Shown: piece by piece, positions 15,299 to 22,983 of the stretch | Numbering within the stretch: position 1 is the stretch's first letter | Layout of the letters: every line of letters starts with the position of its first letter | DNA from: DASUTW01 sp035513995 | GTDB taxonomy: Bacteria; Actinomycetota; UBA4738; CALAEC01 | DNA length: 35,175 nucleotides | Direction: 5' to 3' | Assembly: GCA_035513995.1 (NCBI GenBank) | Contig: DATKBL010000044.1 | Coordinates: forward strand, 1-35,175 | The notes under the pieces: model-generated | Told to the model about the DNA's origin: nothing | The model's database searches: none | The model's input: only the letters and a program-made list of their open reading frames with translations | Program-made: the position numbers and the translations under genes

Positions 15299-15304
15299 TA
15301 GGAT
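15299..15304 (+). promoter_or_regulatory. possible -10 element for the EthD-domain gene
   Basis: TAGGAT about 33 nt upstream of the ATG at 15338. A Shine-Dalgarno AAGGAGG (15323-15329) lies 8 nt before the start, so this transcript would have a short conventional leader. No convincing -35 box. Confidence 0.3.
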
Positions 15305-15337
15305 GCGTTGACCCCACCCTCGAAGGAGGCCTCGCGC

Positions 15338-15652
15338 ATGAAGGTCCACATCTGGATCCGCAAGAAGGAAGACATGTCCGACGAGGAGTTCAAGGACTAC
15401 TGGCTCACGACCCACGCCCCGATCGCCGGTGACGGCTACGAGCACCTCAGCGGGTACACGGCCGCACTGGTCACCAGGGTCCCTGAAGGGCAGGAGAAGC
15501 CCTACGACGGCGTGGCCATCCTCGAGTGGCCCGATCGCGACGGCTTCAAAGCCGACATGGCCAGCCCCGTGGCGAAGAAGAGCACCGACGACCTGGCCAA
15601 CTTCACCTCGGGGTTCGGCCTGCTCTTCGTCGAGGAGCACTCGGTGAAGTAG
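15338..15652 (+). CDS. EthD-domain (dimeric alpha-beta barrel) protein
   Basis: 104 residues. MKVHIWIRKKEDMSDEEFKDYWLTTHAP-type N-terminus, with the conserved W-x-x-x-H-A-P segment at about residues 22-28, is characteristic of EthD/dimeric alpha-beta barrel proteins. The C-terminal half (VAILEWPDRDGFKADMASP) matches the second beta-alpha unit. Members bind small hydrophobic molecules or take part in ether degradation, but most are uncharacterised and no specific role is claimed. The internal ATG at 15338 is chosen over 15308 because of the AAGGAGG 8 nt before it. Its TAG overlaps the next gene's GTG by one base. Confidence 0.85.
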   Translation: MKVHIWIRKKEDMSDEEFKDYWLTTHAPIAGDGYEHLSGYTAALVTRVPEGQEKPYDGVAILEWPDRDGFKADMASPVAKKSTDDLANFTSGFGLLFVEEHSVK

Positions 15653-16182
15653 TGCGGTACCTGGAGCTCCGCCGCCATGCGGACAGCGACGGGGACGCCC
15701 TCACCGAGGCCGGCCGGACGACCGCCGAGCGGGTCGGGCGTGGGATGGAGGGTCCCTTCGACGGCGTCTTCACATCGCCCGCGAAGAGGGCCGCAGCGAC
15801 GGCCGCCTGGTTCCTCCGCGGCCTGGGACAGCAGCTCCCCCAGCTCCACGGGGTGACCGACGGCCTGACGTCGGGCGAGGAGGGCCGGTGGCGCGAGACG
15901 GCGATCCTGTCGGAGACAGGGCGGGTCGACGACATCGAGCGCGAGGACCCCGAGCTCGTGGGCTCGGAGCTGCCCCGGCTCGCCGACGCCGTGCTCCAGA
16001 TGCTCGCGGCGCTGCGGGACGGGCAGCGGGCCCTGGCGGTGGGCCACAGCCCGTTCCTCGAGGCGGCCGTGTACGCGCTGACCGATGTCGTGCTGGAGCC
16101 GCTCAGGAAGTGCGAGGGTGTCCTGCTCGGGAGCGACGGCGAACGGGTGACCGTCGAAGCGGAGCGTCGACTCGAGGGCTAG
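15652..16182 (+). CDS. SixA-like histidine phosphatase
   Basis: 176 residues. The histidine phosphatase signature is RRHADSDG with catalytic His9, followed by LTEAGR, the SPAKRAAATA segment and a distal GHSPFLE carrying the second active-site His. This is the small SixA/phosphoglycerate-mutase-like type, which removes phosphate from histidine phosphotransfer proteins or small molecules; the substrate here is unknown. GTG at 15652-15654 overlaps the EthD stop (TAGTG), so translation is coupled. Confidence 0.82.
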   Translation: MRYLELRRHADSDGDALTEAGRTTAERVGRGMEGPFDGVFTSPAKRAAATAAWFLRGLGQQLPQLHGVTDGLTSGEEGRWRETAILSETGRVDDIEREDPELVGSELPRLADAVLQMLAALRDGQRALAVGHSPFLEAAVYALTDVVLEPLRKCEGVLLGSDGERVTVEAERRLEG

Positions 16183-16214
16183 ACCCGGGCGCGCGATCCT
16201 CACGGGACACCGGC

Positions 16215-16433
16215 GTGGACGCCGCCGATGGGAGCGTGGGCGATCCCAACCCGGTGCAGGCGATCGCGGACGTGCTGGCCGCGAGAGACTTCGACGAGAT
16301 CATCGTGTCCACGCTGCCGCCGGGCGTCTCCCGCTGGCTCCGTCTGGACCTACTGCACCTCGTGGAGCGCCGCTTCGACCTGCCGGTGACGCACGTGGTG
16401 GGCGAGGCCGCGCCCTCGCGGGCGCCTGGCTAG
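16215..16433 (+). CDS. short universal-stress-like protein, apparently lacking the N-terminal half
   Basis: 72 residues from the GTG at 16215-16217. The sequence GDPNPVQAIADVLAARDFDEIIVSTLP followed by SRWLRLDLLHLVERRFDLPVTHV is what I recall as the second half of a roughly 130-150 residue actinobacterial USP-like protein. The first half (nucleotide-binding-like N-terminus) is missing: upstream the reading frame enters the phosphatase gene out of phase. Either a minimal protein translated from the GTG or a decaying gene cut when the cluster formed. The stop codon shares bases with the dapB stop (CTAG, 16430-16433). No Shine-Dalgarno is evident. Confidence 0.55.
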   Translation: MDAADGSVGDPNPVQAIADVLAARDFDEIIVSTLPPGVSRWLRLDLLHLVERRFDLPVTHVVGEAAPSRAPG

Positions 16434-17218
16434 GTCCCGAGAAAGGGCTCGAGACCGAGGGTCAGCCCCGGACGGCGAGCGATCTCCTTGATGGCCAGGA
16501 TCACGCCCGGCATGAACGACGACCGATCGGTGGAGTCGTGCCGGATCGAGAGGGTCTGGCCGGGGCCGCCGAAGAGCACCTCCTGATGGGCGACGAGGCC
16601 CGGGAGCCGCACGCTGTGCACGGGGATCCCCTCCACGGAGCCGCCGCGGACGCCCTCGACGCTCTCCCCCTCGGGCCCCGCCCACGCCTCGCTCCGCGCC
16701 GCGGCGATCCGGCGCGCGGTGGCCGCGGCCGTCCCGGAGGGTGCGTCGATCTTCTGGTCGTGGTGCAGCTCGATGATCTCGGCCGCCGGGAAGTGGCGGG
16801 CGGCCTCCTCGGCCAGCCGCTGGGCCACCACCGCCCCGATCGAGAAGTTCGGCGCCACAACGACGTTGGCGTCGGAGTCCTTCAGCCACTCACGGATCGT
16901 CTCCTGCTCGTCGAGGCCCACGCCGGTGGTCCCCACCACCATGTGGATGCCGTGGGTGCAGCCGAAGCGCACGTCGTCCATCACGACGTCGGGCCGCGTG
17001 AAGTCGACCGCGATCTCGGTGTCGGCCTGGACAAGCGCCTCGAGCTGCGCCGAGACCTTGCCCTCGGCCTTCGGGTGTCCGATCGCGACGGCCAGGTCCT
17101 CGCCCGCGCACGAAGGACTGACGGCCGCGACGAGCGCGAGCTCCGGGTCGTCGATCACAGCTCGGCTGGCCATCGTGCCCATCCGGCCGCACGCCCCGAT
17201 CACGCCCACGCGGATCAC
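16430..17218 (-). CDS. dapB: 4-hydroxy-tetrahydrodipicolinate reductase
   Basis: 262 residues, NAD(P)H-dependent reductase following DapA in the diaminopimelate/lysine pathway. Rossmann loop VGVIGACGRMG at the N-terminus, GTTG at about 97-100, APNFSIGAVV at 122-131, and the active-site stretch ELHHDQKIDAPSGTA with His152, His153 and Lys156. GTG start at 17216-17218 overlaps the M16 peptidase stop by 4 nt (GTGA). It ends convergently with the plus-strand gene, with no terminator between. Confidence 0.95.
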   Translation of the reverse strand: MIRVGVIGACGRMGTMASRAVIDDPELALVAAVSPSCAGEDLAVAIGHPKAEGKVSAQLEALVQADTEIAVDFTRPDVVMDDVRFGCTHGIHMVVGTTGVGLDEQETIREWLKDSDANVVVAPNFSIGAVVAQRLAEEAARHFPAAEIIELHHDQKIDAPSGTAAATARRIAAARSEAWAGPEGESVEGVRGGSVEGIPVHSVRLPGLVAHQEVLFGGPGQTLSIRHDSTDRSSFMPGVILAIKEIARRPGLTLGLEPFLGT

Positions 17219-18477
17219 GCGAATACCTCCCGGAGAGCATCCTTGCCGAGCGGGCCGATGACCGCCAGCGACGGCGCCCCGGCGAGGACCTCGGCGGCGG
17301 TGTCGCGAGCCTCCTCGGCGGTCACCCCGTCGATCCGCTCGATCACCTCGTCTACGGTGAGGATCTCGCCGTGGGCCACCTCCGACTTGCCGAGACGGTT
17401 CATGCGCGAGGAGGTGTCCTCCTGCGAGAGGACGAGGCCGCCCTTCATGTGGCCCTTCGCCCGCTCGAGCTCCGCGGGCGCCGGGCCCTTCTCCGCCATG
17501 TCCTCGATCTGGCCCTTGACGACGTGCAGCACCTCCTTGGCCCGCGGGGGCGCCGTCCCCGCGTACACGCAGAACAGCCCCGTCTCCGCGTACATCGCGT
17601 GGTAGGAGTACACCGCGTAGGCGAGGCCGCGCTTCTCCCGCACCTCCTGGAAGAGGCGCGAGGACATGCCCTCACCGAGGGCGTTGTTCACGACGCCGAA
17701 CGCGAAGCGCCTGGGGTCGCGCCGGGGCAGCCCGGCCGTCCCGTAGGCGATGTGCGCTTGCTCGGTCTTGCGCCTCCGGACGTCCCACCGCCCGGACGGC
17801 GCGGGCGGCGCGCCTCCGTCGCGGACGCGCGATCGACGCCCCGAGACCGGGGTCCCCGTCTCGACGAGCGACTCGATCAGCCCGGTGAGCGCGTCGTGGT
17901 CGACGTTCCCGGCCGCGACGAACACCAGATTCCCCGGGACGTAGTGGCGCTTCCAGAACCTGTGGACCTGATCGCGACCCATCGCCCCGATCGTCTCCCG
18001 GGTGCCCAGGACCGGCCGTCCAAGCGGGTGCCCTCCCCACAGCGTCCGCGCGAAGTCATCGTGGACGAGCTGGTCGGGTGCGTCCTCGGTCATGTGGATC
18101 TCCTCGAGGATCACCTGTCGCTCGGCCTCGACGTCGCGCGAGCGGAGGAGCGAGCGCTCGATCATGTCGCAGAGGTGGTCGACCGCCATCGGAAGGTCAC
18201 GGTCGAGCACGCGCGCGTAGAACACGGTCTGCTCGCGCCCCGTGAAGGCGTTGACGTCGCCCCCGACGGCGTCGAACGCCTCGGCGATGTCCTGCGCGGA
18301 ACGGGTCCTCGTCCCCTTGAAGAGCAGGTGCTCGAGGAAGTGCGAGGCGCCGGCGATGCGGCCGGGCTCGTCCCGGGACCCCACCGGCACCCAGACGCCG
18401 AGGGTGACCGACCGGACCCCGGGCATCTCCTCGGTCACGACCCGGAGCCCGGACGAGTACTCGGTGCGGCGGATCAC
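17215..18477 (-). CDS. M16 family zinc metallopeptidase (insulinase-like)
   Basis: 420 residues. The inverted zinc motif HxxEH is at residues 46-50 (SHFLEHLLFKGT), and the third ligand glutamate is at about 125-126 in QVILEEIHM. The C-terminal half carries the family stretch FQEVREKRGLAYAVYS. No signal peptide, so a cytoplasmic oligopeptidase. Gene order pnp–M16–dapB is common in Actinomycetota and Firmicutes. Starts 8 nt after pnp. Confidence 0.93.
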   Translation of the reverse strand: MIRRTEYSSGLRVVTEEMPGVRSVTLGVWVPVGSRDEPGRIAGASHFLEHLLFKGTRTRSAQDIAEAFDAVGGDVNAFTGREQTVFYARVLDRDLPMAVDHLCDMIERSLLRSRDVEAERQVILEEIHMTEDAPDQLVHDDFARTLWGGHPLGRPVLGTRETIGAMGRDQVHRFWKRHYVPGNLVFVAAGNVDHDALTGLIESLVETGTPVSGRRSRVRDGGAPPAPSGRWDVRRRKTEQAHIAYGTAGLPRRDPRRFAFGVVNNALGEGMSSRLFQEVREKRGLAYAVYSYHAMYAETGLFCVYAGTAPPRAKEVLHVVKGQIEDMAEKGPAPAELERAKGHMKGGLVLSQEDTSSRMNRLGKSEVAHGEILTVDEVIERIDGVTAEEARDTAAEVLAGAPSLAVIGPLGKDALREVFA

Positions 18478-18485
18478 TCGGGGCG

Positions 18486-20798
18486 CTACTCCCGGCGTTC
18501 GCCGTCGGGGCGGCGGCGGCGGCGGCGGCGGCCGCCCTCGCGCTCCTGGTCGCCGCGGGGACGCTCCTCCTGCCCCTCGTCGCGGTCGGACGAGACCTCG
18601 GAGCCTCGGTCCTCGGGCTCGCCTGCCCCGTCGCCTTCGCCCTCGTCGTCGTCCCAGACCGGCTCCAGCGAGATCCGACCCTGCTGATCGATCTCGCGGA
18701 CCCGGACGGTGAGCGTCTCGCCGACGTTCACGACGTCCTCGACGGTCGCCACCCGCTTGCCGCCGCGGCCCAGCTTGGAGATGTGCACGAGCCCGTCCTT
18801 GGCCGGGGTCACGTTCACGAAGGCCCCGAAGGTCGTGGTCTTGACGACCTTCCCCTCGAACACCTCGCCGACCTCCGGCATGACCGGGTTGACGATCGCG
18901 TTGATCATCTCCTTGGCCCGCTCGGCCCCCTCGCCCTCCTTGGAGCCGATGAACACCGTGCCGTCGTCGTGGATGTCGACGTCGGCCCCGGTCTCGGCGA
19001 TGATCTCGTTGATCCGCTTGCCCTTCGGCCCGATGACCTCGCCGATCTTGTCCACCGGGATCTGGATCGCCTCCACCCGGGGTGCCTTGGCCGACAGCGC
19101 CGGCCGCGGCTCGGGGAGCGTCTCGAGCATCCGGTCCAGGATGAAGAGCCTCGCCTCTCGGGCCTGCTTCAGCGCACCGCTCAGGACCTCGGCCGGGAGG
19201 CCGGTGACCTTGGTGTCGAGCTGGAGCGCGGTGATGAAGTCCTTCGTGCCGGCGACCTTGAAGTCCATGTCGCCGAGCGCGTCCTCCGCCCCGAGGATGT
19301 CGGTGAGCGTGACGAACCGGTCGCCCTCCGCGATCAGCCCCATCGCGATGCCCGCGACCGGCGCCCGGATCGGGACGCCCGCGTCCATCAGCGAGAGGGT
19401 CGACGCGCAGGCCGAGGCCATCGACGTCGAGCCGTTCGAGGCGAGCACGTCGGAGACCAGGCGCAGCGCGTAGGGGAACTCCTCCTCGTTCGGGATCACC
19501 GAGGCCAGCGCCCGCTCGGCCAGCGCGCCGTGGCCGATCTCCCGGCGCTTCGGCCCGCGCATGAACCCGGGCTCACCCGTGGAGAAGGGCGGGAAGTTGT
19601 AGTGGTGCATGAACCGCTTCTCCTCCTCGGGGTCGAGGGTGTCGATCATCTGCGTCATGCGGAGCATGCCGAGCGTGGTGACGTTCAGGACCTGCGTCTC
19701 GCCCCGCTCGAAGAGACCGGAGCCGTGGGCCCGCGGCACCAGGTCGACCTCGCAGGAGATCGAGCGGATCTCGTCGGCCTTCCTTCCGTCGATCCGCACG
19801 CCCTCCTCGATCACGCGGGTCCGCATGATCTGCTTCTGGAGGGCCTTGAACGCGGCCTTCGCCTGGCGGGCACGCTCCGCGTAGCCGTCCTCGCCCCACC
19901 GCTCGACCAGCTTCTCCTCGAGCTCGGCCTTGATCTCGTCGAGGCGCTCGCTGCGCTCGGTCTTGTCGGCGATCGTCAGGGCCTCCGAGATCCGCGACTC
20001 GGACGCCTCGCGCACGGCCGCCATCACGTCCTCCTCGTAGTCGACCGTGACGGGGAACTCCTTGGTCTCCGCGCCCATCCCCTGGATCAGCTCGTTCTGG
20101 AGGTCGATCGCCTCGCCGATCGCGCGCTTCGCCTCCTCGAGCCCCTCGGCCACGACGTCCTCGGTCGGGGCCGGCTGGCCCTCCGCGATGTGGGCCATCG
20201 CGTCCTCGGGCGCCTCGGCCTCGACCATGAGGATGTCCACGCCCCCGCTGTCGTTCCTCCGCCCCGCGACGACCATGTTGAAGGTCCCGAGGTCGACGTC
20301 CTGGTACGTGGGGTTGGCCGCCCAGCGGCCGTTGATCATGGCGATCCGGACCGCGCCGATCGGGCCGTCGAAGGGCAGGCCCGCCAGCATCACGGCGGCG
20401 CTCGCGCCGTTGATCGTGATGATGTCGTAGGGGTTGGCCTGGTCGGCCGAGAGGATCGTGGAGACCACGTGGACCTCCTGGCGGAAGCCCTCGCGGAACG
20501 TCGGGCGGAGCGGGCGGTCGGTCAGACGGCACGTGAGGGTCGCCTGCTCGGACGGCCTCCCCTCCCGCCGGAAGAACCCGCCGGGGATCTTCCCCGCCGC
20601 GTACATCCGCTCCTCGACGTCCACCGTGAGAGGGAAGAAGTCGATCCCCTCACGGGGCGCCCCCCAGGTGCACGTGACGAGCACCTGGGTCTCGCCGATC
20701 GTGACGGCTGCGGCGCCGTGGGCCAGCTTGGCGAGCTTCCCGGCCTCTAGGGTCATATCGGTGCCGCCGACCTTGCCGGTGACGGTGATGGGTTCCAT
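18486..20798 (-). CDS. pnp: polyribonucleotide nucleotidyltransferase (PNPase)
   Basis: 770 residues. Phosphorolytic 3'-5' exoribonuclease, able also to add tails. Domain order: first RNase PH domain (about 1-145), helical domain, second RNase PH domain (about 330-550), KH domain with KIGEVIGPKGKRINEI (from about 575), S1 domain (about 640-710) and an Asp/Glu- then Arg-rich tail ending RRRRRRPDGERRE. The tail is low-complexity and may bind RNA or partners. The ATG at 20796-20798 has GAGGAGG 8 nt upstream. A conserved-looking hairpin sits in the gap after rpsO. Confidence 0.96.
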   Translation of the reverse strand: MEPITVTGKVGGTDMTLEAGKLAKLAHGAAAVTIGETQVLVTCTWGAPREGIDFFPLTVDVEERMYAAGKIPGGFFRREGRPSEQATLTCRLTDRPLRPTFREGFRQEVHVVSTILSADQANPYDIITINGASAAVMLAGLPFDGPIGAVRIAMINGRWAANPTYQDVDLGTFNMVVAGRRNDSGGVDILMVEAEAPEDAMAHIAEGQPAPTEDVVAEGLEEAKRAIGEAIDLQNELIQGMGAETKEFPVTVDYEEDVMAAVREASESRISEALTIADKTERSERLDEIKAELEEKLVERWGEDGYAERARQAKAAFKALQKQIMRTRVIEEGVRIDGRKADEIRSISCEVDLVPRAHGSGLFERGETQVLNVTTLGMLRMTQMIDTLDPEEEKRFMHHYNFPPFSTGEPGFMRGPKRREIGHGALAERALASVIPNEEEFPYALRLVSDVLASNGSTSMASACASTLSLMDAGVPIRAPVAGIAMGLIAEGDRFVTLTDILGAEDALGDMDFKVAGTKDFITALQLDTKVTGLPAEVLSGALKQAREARLFILDRMLETLPEPRPALSAKAPRVEAIQIPVDKIGEVIGPKGKRINEIIAETGADVDIHDDGTVFIGSKEGEGAERAKEMINAIVNPVMPEVGEVFEGKVVKTTTFGAFVNVTPAKDGLVHISKLGRGGKRVATVEDVVNVGETLTVRVREIDQQGRISLEPVWDDDEGEGDGAGEPEDRGSEVSSDRDEGQEERPRGDQEREGGRRRRRRRPDGERRE

Positions 20799-20852
20799 GA
20801 TTCGTAACCTCCTCGAGTTCGTGGGCTGTTCGAGGAGCGGTGGGGGCTCTGC

Positions 20853-20907
20853 CAGTTCTCAGTTGCCGGTCTCGGCGCTGTGCCCCGGGGCCCGCGACTG
20901 ATAACTG
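20853..20907 (-). ncRNA. rpsO–pnp intergenic stem-loop, possible RNase III site
   Basis: In the minus-strand transcript CAGTTATCAGT pairs with a complementary arm (20896-20907 with 20853-20864), 10 of 11 paired with one A/G mismatch. The loop contains a further GC-rich palindrome (GCCCCGGGGC). The stem is conspicuously AT-rich for this genome, so it is unlikely to be a composition artefact. The rpsO–pnp spacer of Streptomyces coelicolor has an RNase III-cleaved stem-loop in the same place. Confidence 0.5.
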
Positions 20908-20957
20908 ACGTCCCTCCGCTCCTCCTGCGGATCGGTGCTCCTGCCGCGCCCCCTCTC

Positions 20958-21224
20958 CTACCGCCGGAGCCCGAGCCGACCGATCAGCGCGCGGTACCGC
21001 TCGATGTCGGCGCGCTTGAGGTACTCGAGCAGCCGCCGGCGCTTCCCCACCATCAGGAGGAGGCCGCGGCGCGAGTGATGGTCCTTCCGGTGGGCCTTGA
21101 GATGCTCGTTCAGCTCCTCGATGCGCTTCGTGAGGAGCGCCACCTGGACCTCGGGCGAACCTGTGTCGCCCTCGCCCTGTCGGTACTCGGCGATGAGCCC
21201 TTGCTTGTCGTCCTTCGTGATCAT
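20958..21224 (-). CDS. rpsO: 30S ribosomal protein S15
   Basis: 88 residues, full length for S15 (binds 16S rRNA helices 20-22). MITKDDKQGLIAEYRQGEGD, then TGSPEVQVALLTKRI, HRKDHHSRRGLLLMVGKRRRLL and the C-terminal YRALIGRLGLR are diagnostic. Start ATG 21222-21224 overlaps the stop of the M15 peptidase gene (ATGA) and lies 9 nt after a TACTCT element. It can therefore be expressed both by coupling and from its own near-leaderless promoter. Confidence 0.97.
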   Translation of the reverse strand: MITKDDKQGLIAEYRQGEGDTGSPEVQVALLTKRIEELNEHLKAHRKDHHSRRGLLLMVGKRRRLLEYLKRADIERYRALIGRLGLRR

Positions 21225-22015
21225 CCGTCGACCAGAGTAGCACACGGTCCCTCCGGCTCTCCGAGACACCAGAGGTACTCGCGCAGGGTGAGGCCGCTCT
21301 CGTGGAGGTGGACGGCGTGCTCGCGCCCCACGTAGCGGACGTGCCAGGGCTCGGGCGCGTAGCAGGTGATCGCCCGCTTCCCCTTCGGGTAGCTGATGAC
21401 GAACCCGAAGCGTCCGGCGTGCTCGGCGAGCCAGGCGCCCTCCCTCGTGTTGCCCCAGCCCGGGTCGGGGGGCCCGGTGCCGGCCGTCGTGAAGTCGAGC
21501 GCGGTGCCGAGCTGGTGCTCGGAGTGCCCTGCCCGCGCCACGGTGGCCAGGGCCCTCCGCTCCCCACGACGCTCCGACCACTCCGCGAAGAGCAGCTCCT
21601 GGAGTCGGTACGAGCGGTAGCCGAAGGTCACGTCGAGGTGGACGTCCTCTGCCTCCGCCGCCCTCCGGAGCGCCCGGAGGTCGTCGAGCATCACCTCGCG
21701 CACAGGGACGTCGGTGGGGAACCCCGCCCCCGTGGCCGAGACGAGATCGGGAGGCTCGTAGCCGGGGAGGAGCCGGAGCTCGGGGTCGACCAGGGTGACG
21801 GCCCAGTCCTCGTAGCCGCGGGGGCGGGCGGGTCGGTCGACGAATCGGCACGGTGGGGCGATCGAGGCCGCGACGGAGGGGGTCGGCGACGGCCCCGGCC
21901 GCGGAGCGGACGCGGGGTCGGCCCTCCAGGGTGCCCGCACGAGGAGCGTGCCCGCGATCGCCACGGCCAGGCCGGTCACCACCCACGTGAAGGAGACCTT
22001 CGGGCGGTCGGCCAC
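21221..22015 (-). CDS. M15 (VanY-type) D-alanyl-D-alanine carboxypeptidase
   Basis: 264 residues. One N-terminal membrane segment (about residues 10-26), a Pro/Ser-rich linker, then the M15B catalytic domain. Zinc motif SEHQLGTALD has His167 and Asp174; EPWHVRYVG has catalytic Glu222 and zinc ligand His225; GYRSY (about 132-136) is the substrate arginine region. It should trim D-Ala from peptidoglycan stem peptides outside the membrane. The GTG at 22013-22015 starts 1 nt after the ribF stop, and its TGA overlaps the rpsO ATG. An envelope enzyme between ribF and rpsO is not the usual order. A longer reading into ribF was rejected as out-of-frame coding. Confidence 0.9.
   Translation of the reverse strand: MADRPKVSFTWVVTGLAVAIAGTLLVRAPWRADPASAPRPGPSPTPSVAASIAPPCRFVDRPARPRGYEDWAVTLVDPELRLLPGYEPPDLVSATGAGFPTDVPVREVMLDDLRALRRAAEAEDVHLDVTFGYRSYRLQELLFAEWSERRGERRALATVARAGHSEHQLGTALDFTTAGTGPPDPGWGNTREGAWLAEHAGRFGFVISYPKGKRAITCYAPEPWHVRYVGREHAVHLHESGLTLREYLWCLGEPEGPCATLVDG
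21234..21239 (-). promoter_or_regulatory. -10 element for rpsO
   Basis: TACTCT with an upstream TGC (extended -10), 9 nt before the rpsO ATG and inside the last codons of the M15 peptidase gene. No Shine-Dalgarno precedes rpsO, consistent with a leaderless or near-leaderless transcript. Confidence 0.45.
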
Positions 22016-22016
22016 G

Positions 22017-22934
22017 CTACTCGCCCACGAGGGCCCGGGTCCGCTCGACGTCCTTCCCGATCTGGCGAGAGAGGGCCTCGGGCGACTCGAAGCGCTCCTC
22101 GTCCCGGAGCCGCTCCCAGAACTCGATCGCGATGTCGCGCCCGCGGATGTCTCCCTCGAACCCGAGGAGAAACGCCTCCACGTGGAGGGGCTCCTCGCCG
22201 AACGTGGGGTTGACGCCGACGTTGATCGCCGCGGGCCATGCCCCTTCCTCGAGCATGCCCCGGCCCGCGTACACGCCGCGAGCGGGGAGGAGGATGCGAG
22301 GGTCGGTCTCCACGTTCGCCGTCGGCCACCCCAGGTCGTCGCCCCTCCCTGCGCCGGGGACCACCACGCCGTCCAGTAGGTGCCGGCGCCCGAGGGCCAC
22401 CCCAGGCCAGTCGAGGTCGCCCGAGGCCAGCGCCTCCCGGATCGAGGTGGACGACACGCGGCGGCCGTCCACCTCGAGCAGCGACACGCCCTCGACCGAG
22501 AGGCCGCGGTCCCCGCCCAGGTCCGTGAGGACCTCCACGTTCCCCGCGGCACGGTGCCCGAACGTGAAATTGGCGCCGACGGTCGCGTGCTTCGCGTGCA
22601 GGGCGCCCACGAGCACGTCGTCCACGAAGCGCTCAGGGGGCCACGAGGCCGTCTCCCGGTCGAACGGCATCACGAGGAGGACCTCCACGCCGAGTTCCTC
22701 GATCAGGCGGGCCTTGCGCTCGGTGTTGGTGAGGAGGCCCGGGACGTCGTCGGGCGTGAGCACCTCGCGCGGGTGGCGGTCGAACGTGACCGCCACCGGG
22801 CGGAGACCCCGATCCCGTGCCGCCGAGACGAGGCGACGGATCACGCTCTGATGTCCCCGGTGGACGCCGTCGAAGAACCCGATCGTCACGGCGGAGTCCC
22901 CCGCCATGCTCTCCAGCCCGTGGATCACCTCCAT
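22017..22934 (-). CDS. ribF: bifunctional riboflavin kinase/FAD synthetase
   Basis: 305 residues. N-terminal nucleotidyltransferase domain with GFFDGVHRGHQSVI (about 19-32) makes FAD from FMN and ATP. C-terminal flavokinase domain with GRGDDLGWPTANVE and LLPARGVYAGRG phosphorylates riboflavin. Normal length. ATG at 22932-22934 has no Shine-Dalgarno; a TACCCT element lies 10 nt upstream. truB–ribF–rpsO is the standard order, here broken by the M15 gene. Confidence 0.94.
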   Translation of the reverse strand: MEVIHGLESMAGDSAVTIGFFDGVHRGHQSVIRRLVSAARDRGLRPVAVTFDRHPREVLTPDDVPGLLTNTERKARLIEELGVEVLLVMPFDRETASWPPERFVDDVLVGALHAKHATVGANFTFGHRAAGNVEVLTDLGGDRGLSVEGVSLLEVDGRRVSSTSIREALASGDLDWPGVALGRRHLLDGVVVPGAGRGDDLGWPTANVETDPRILLPARGVYAGRGMLEEGAWPAAINVGVNPTFGEEPLHVEAFLLGFEGDIRGRDIAIEFWERLRDEERFESPEALSRQIGKDVERTRALVGE

Positions 22935-22944
22935 CGCGGGAGTG

Positions 22945-22950
22945 AGGGTA
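22945..22950 (-). promoter_or_regulatory. possible -10 element for ribF
   Basis: TACCCT ending 10 nt before the ribF ATG, in the 49-bp gap after truB. Spacing is slightly long for a true leaderless start, so this is the weakest of the set. Confidence 0.3.
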
Positions 22951-22983
22951 CCGCAGGCCGCTCCGGCCGCGGCGGGCGGAGGA

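Noticed and set aside
22016..22552. N-terminal extension of the M15 peptidase across ribF
   Set aside because: Ser/Arg-rich out-of-frame reading of ribF; the GTG at 22015 directly precedes a membrane segment.
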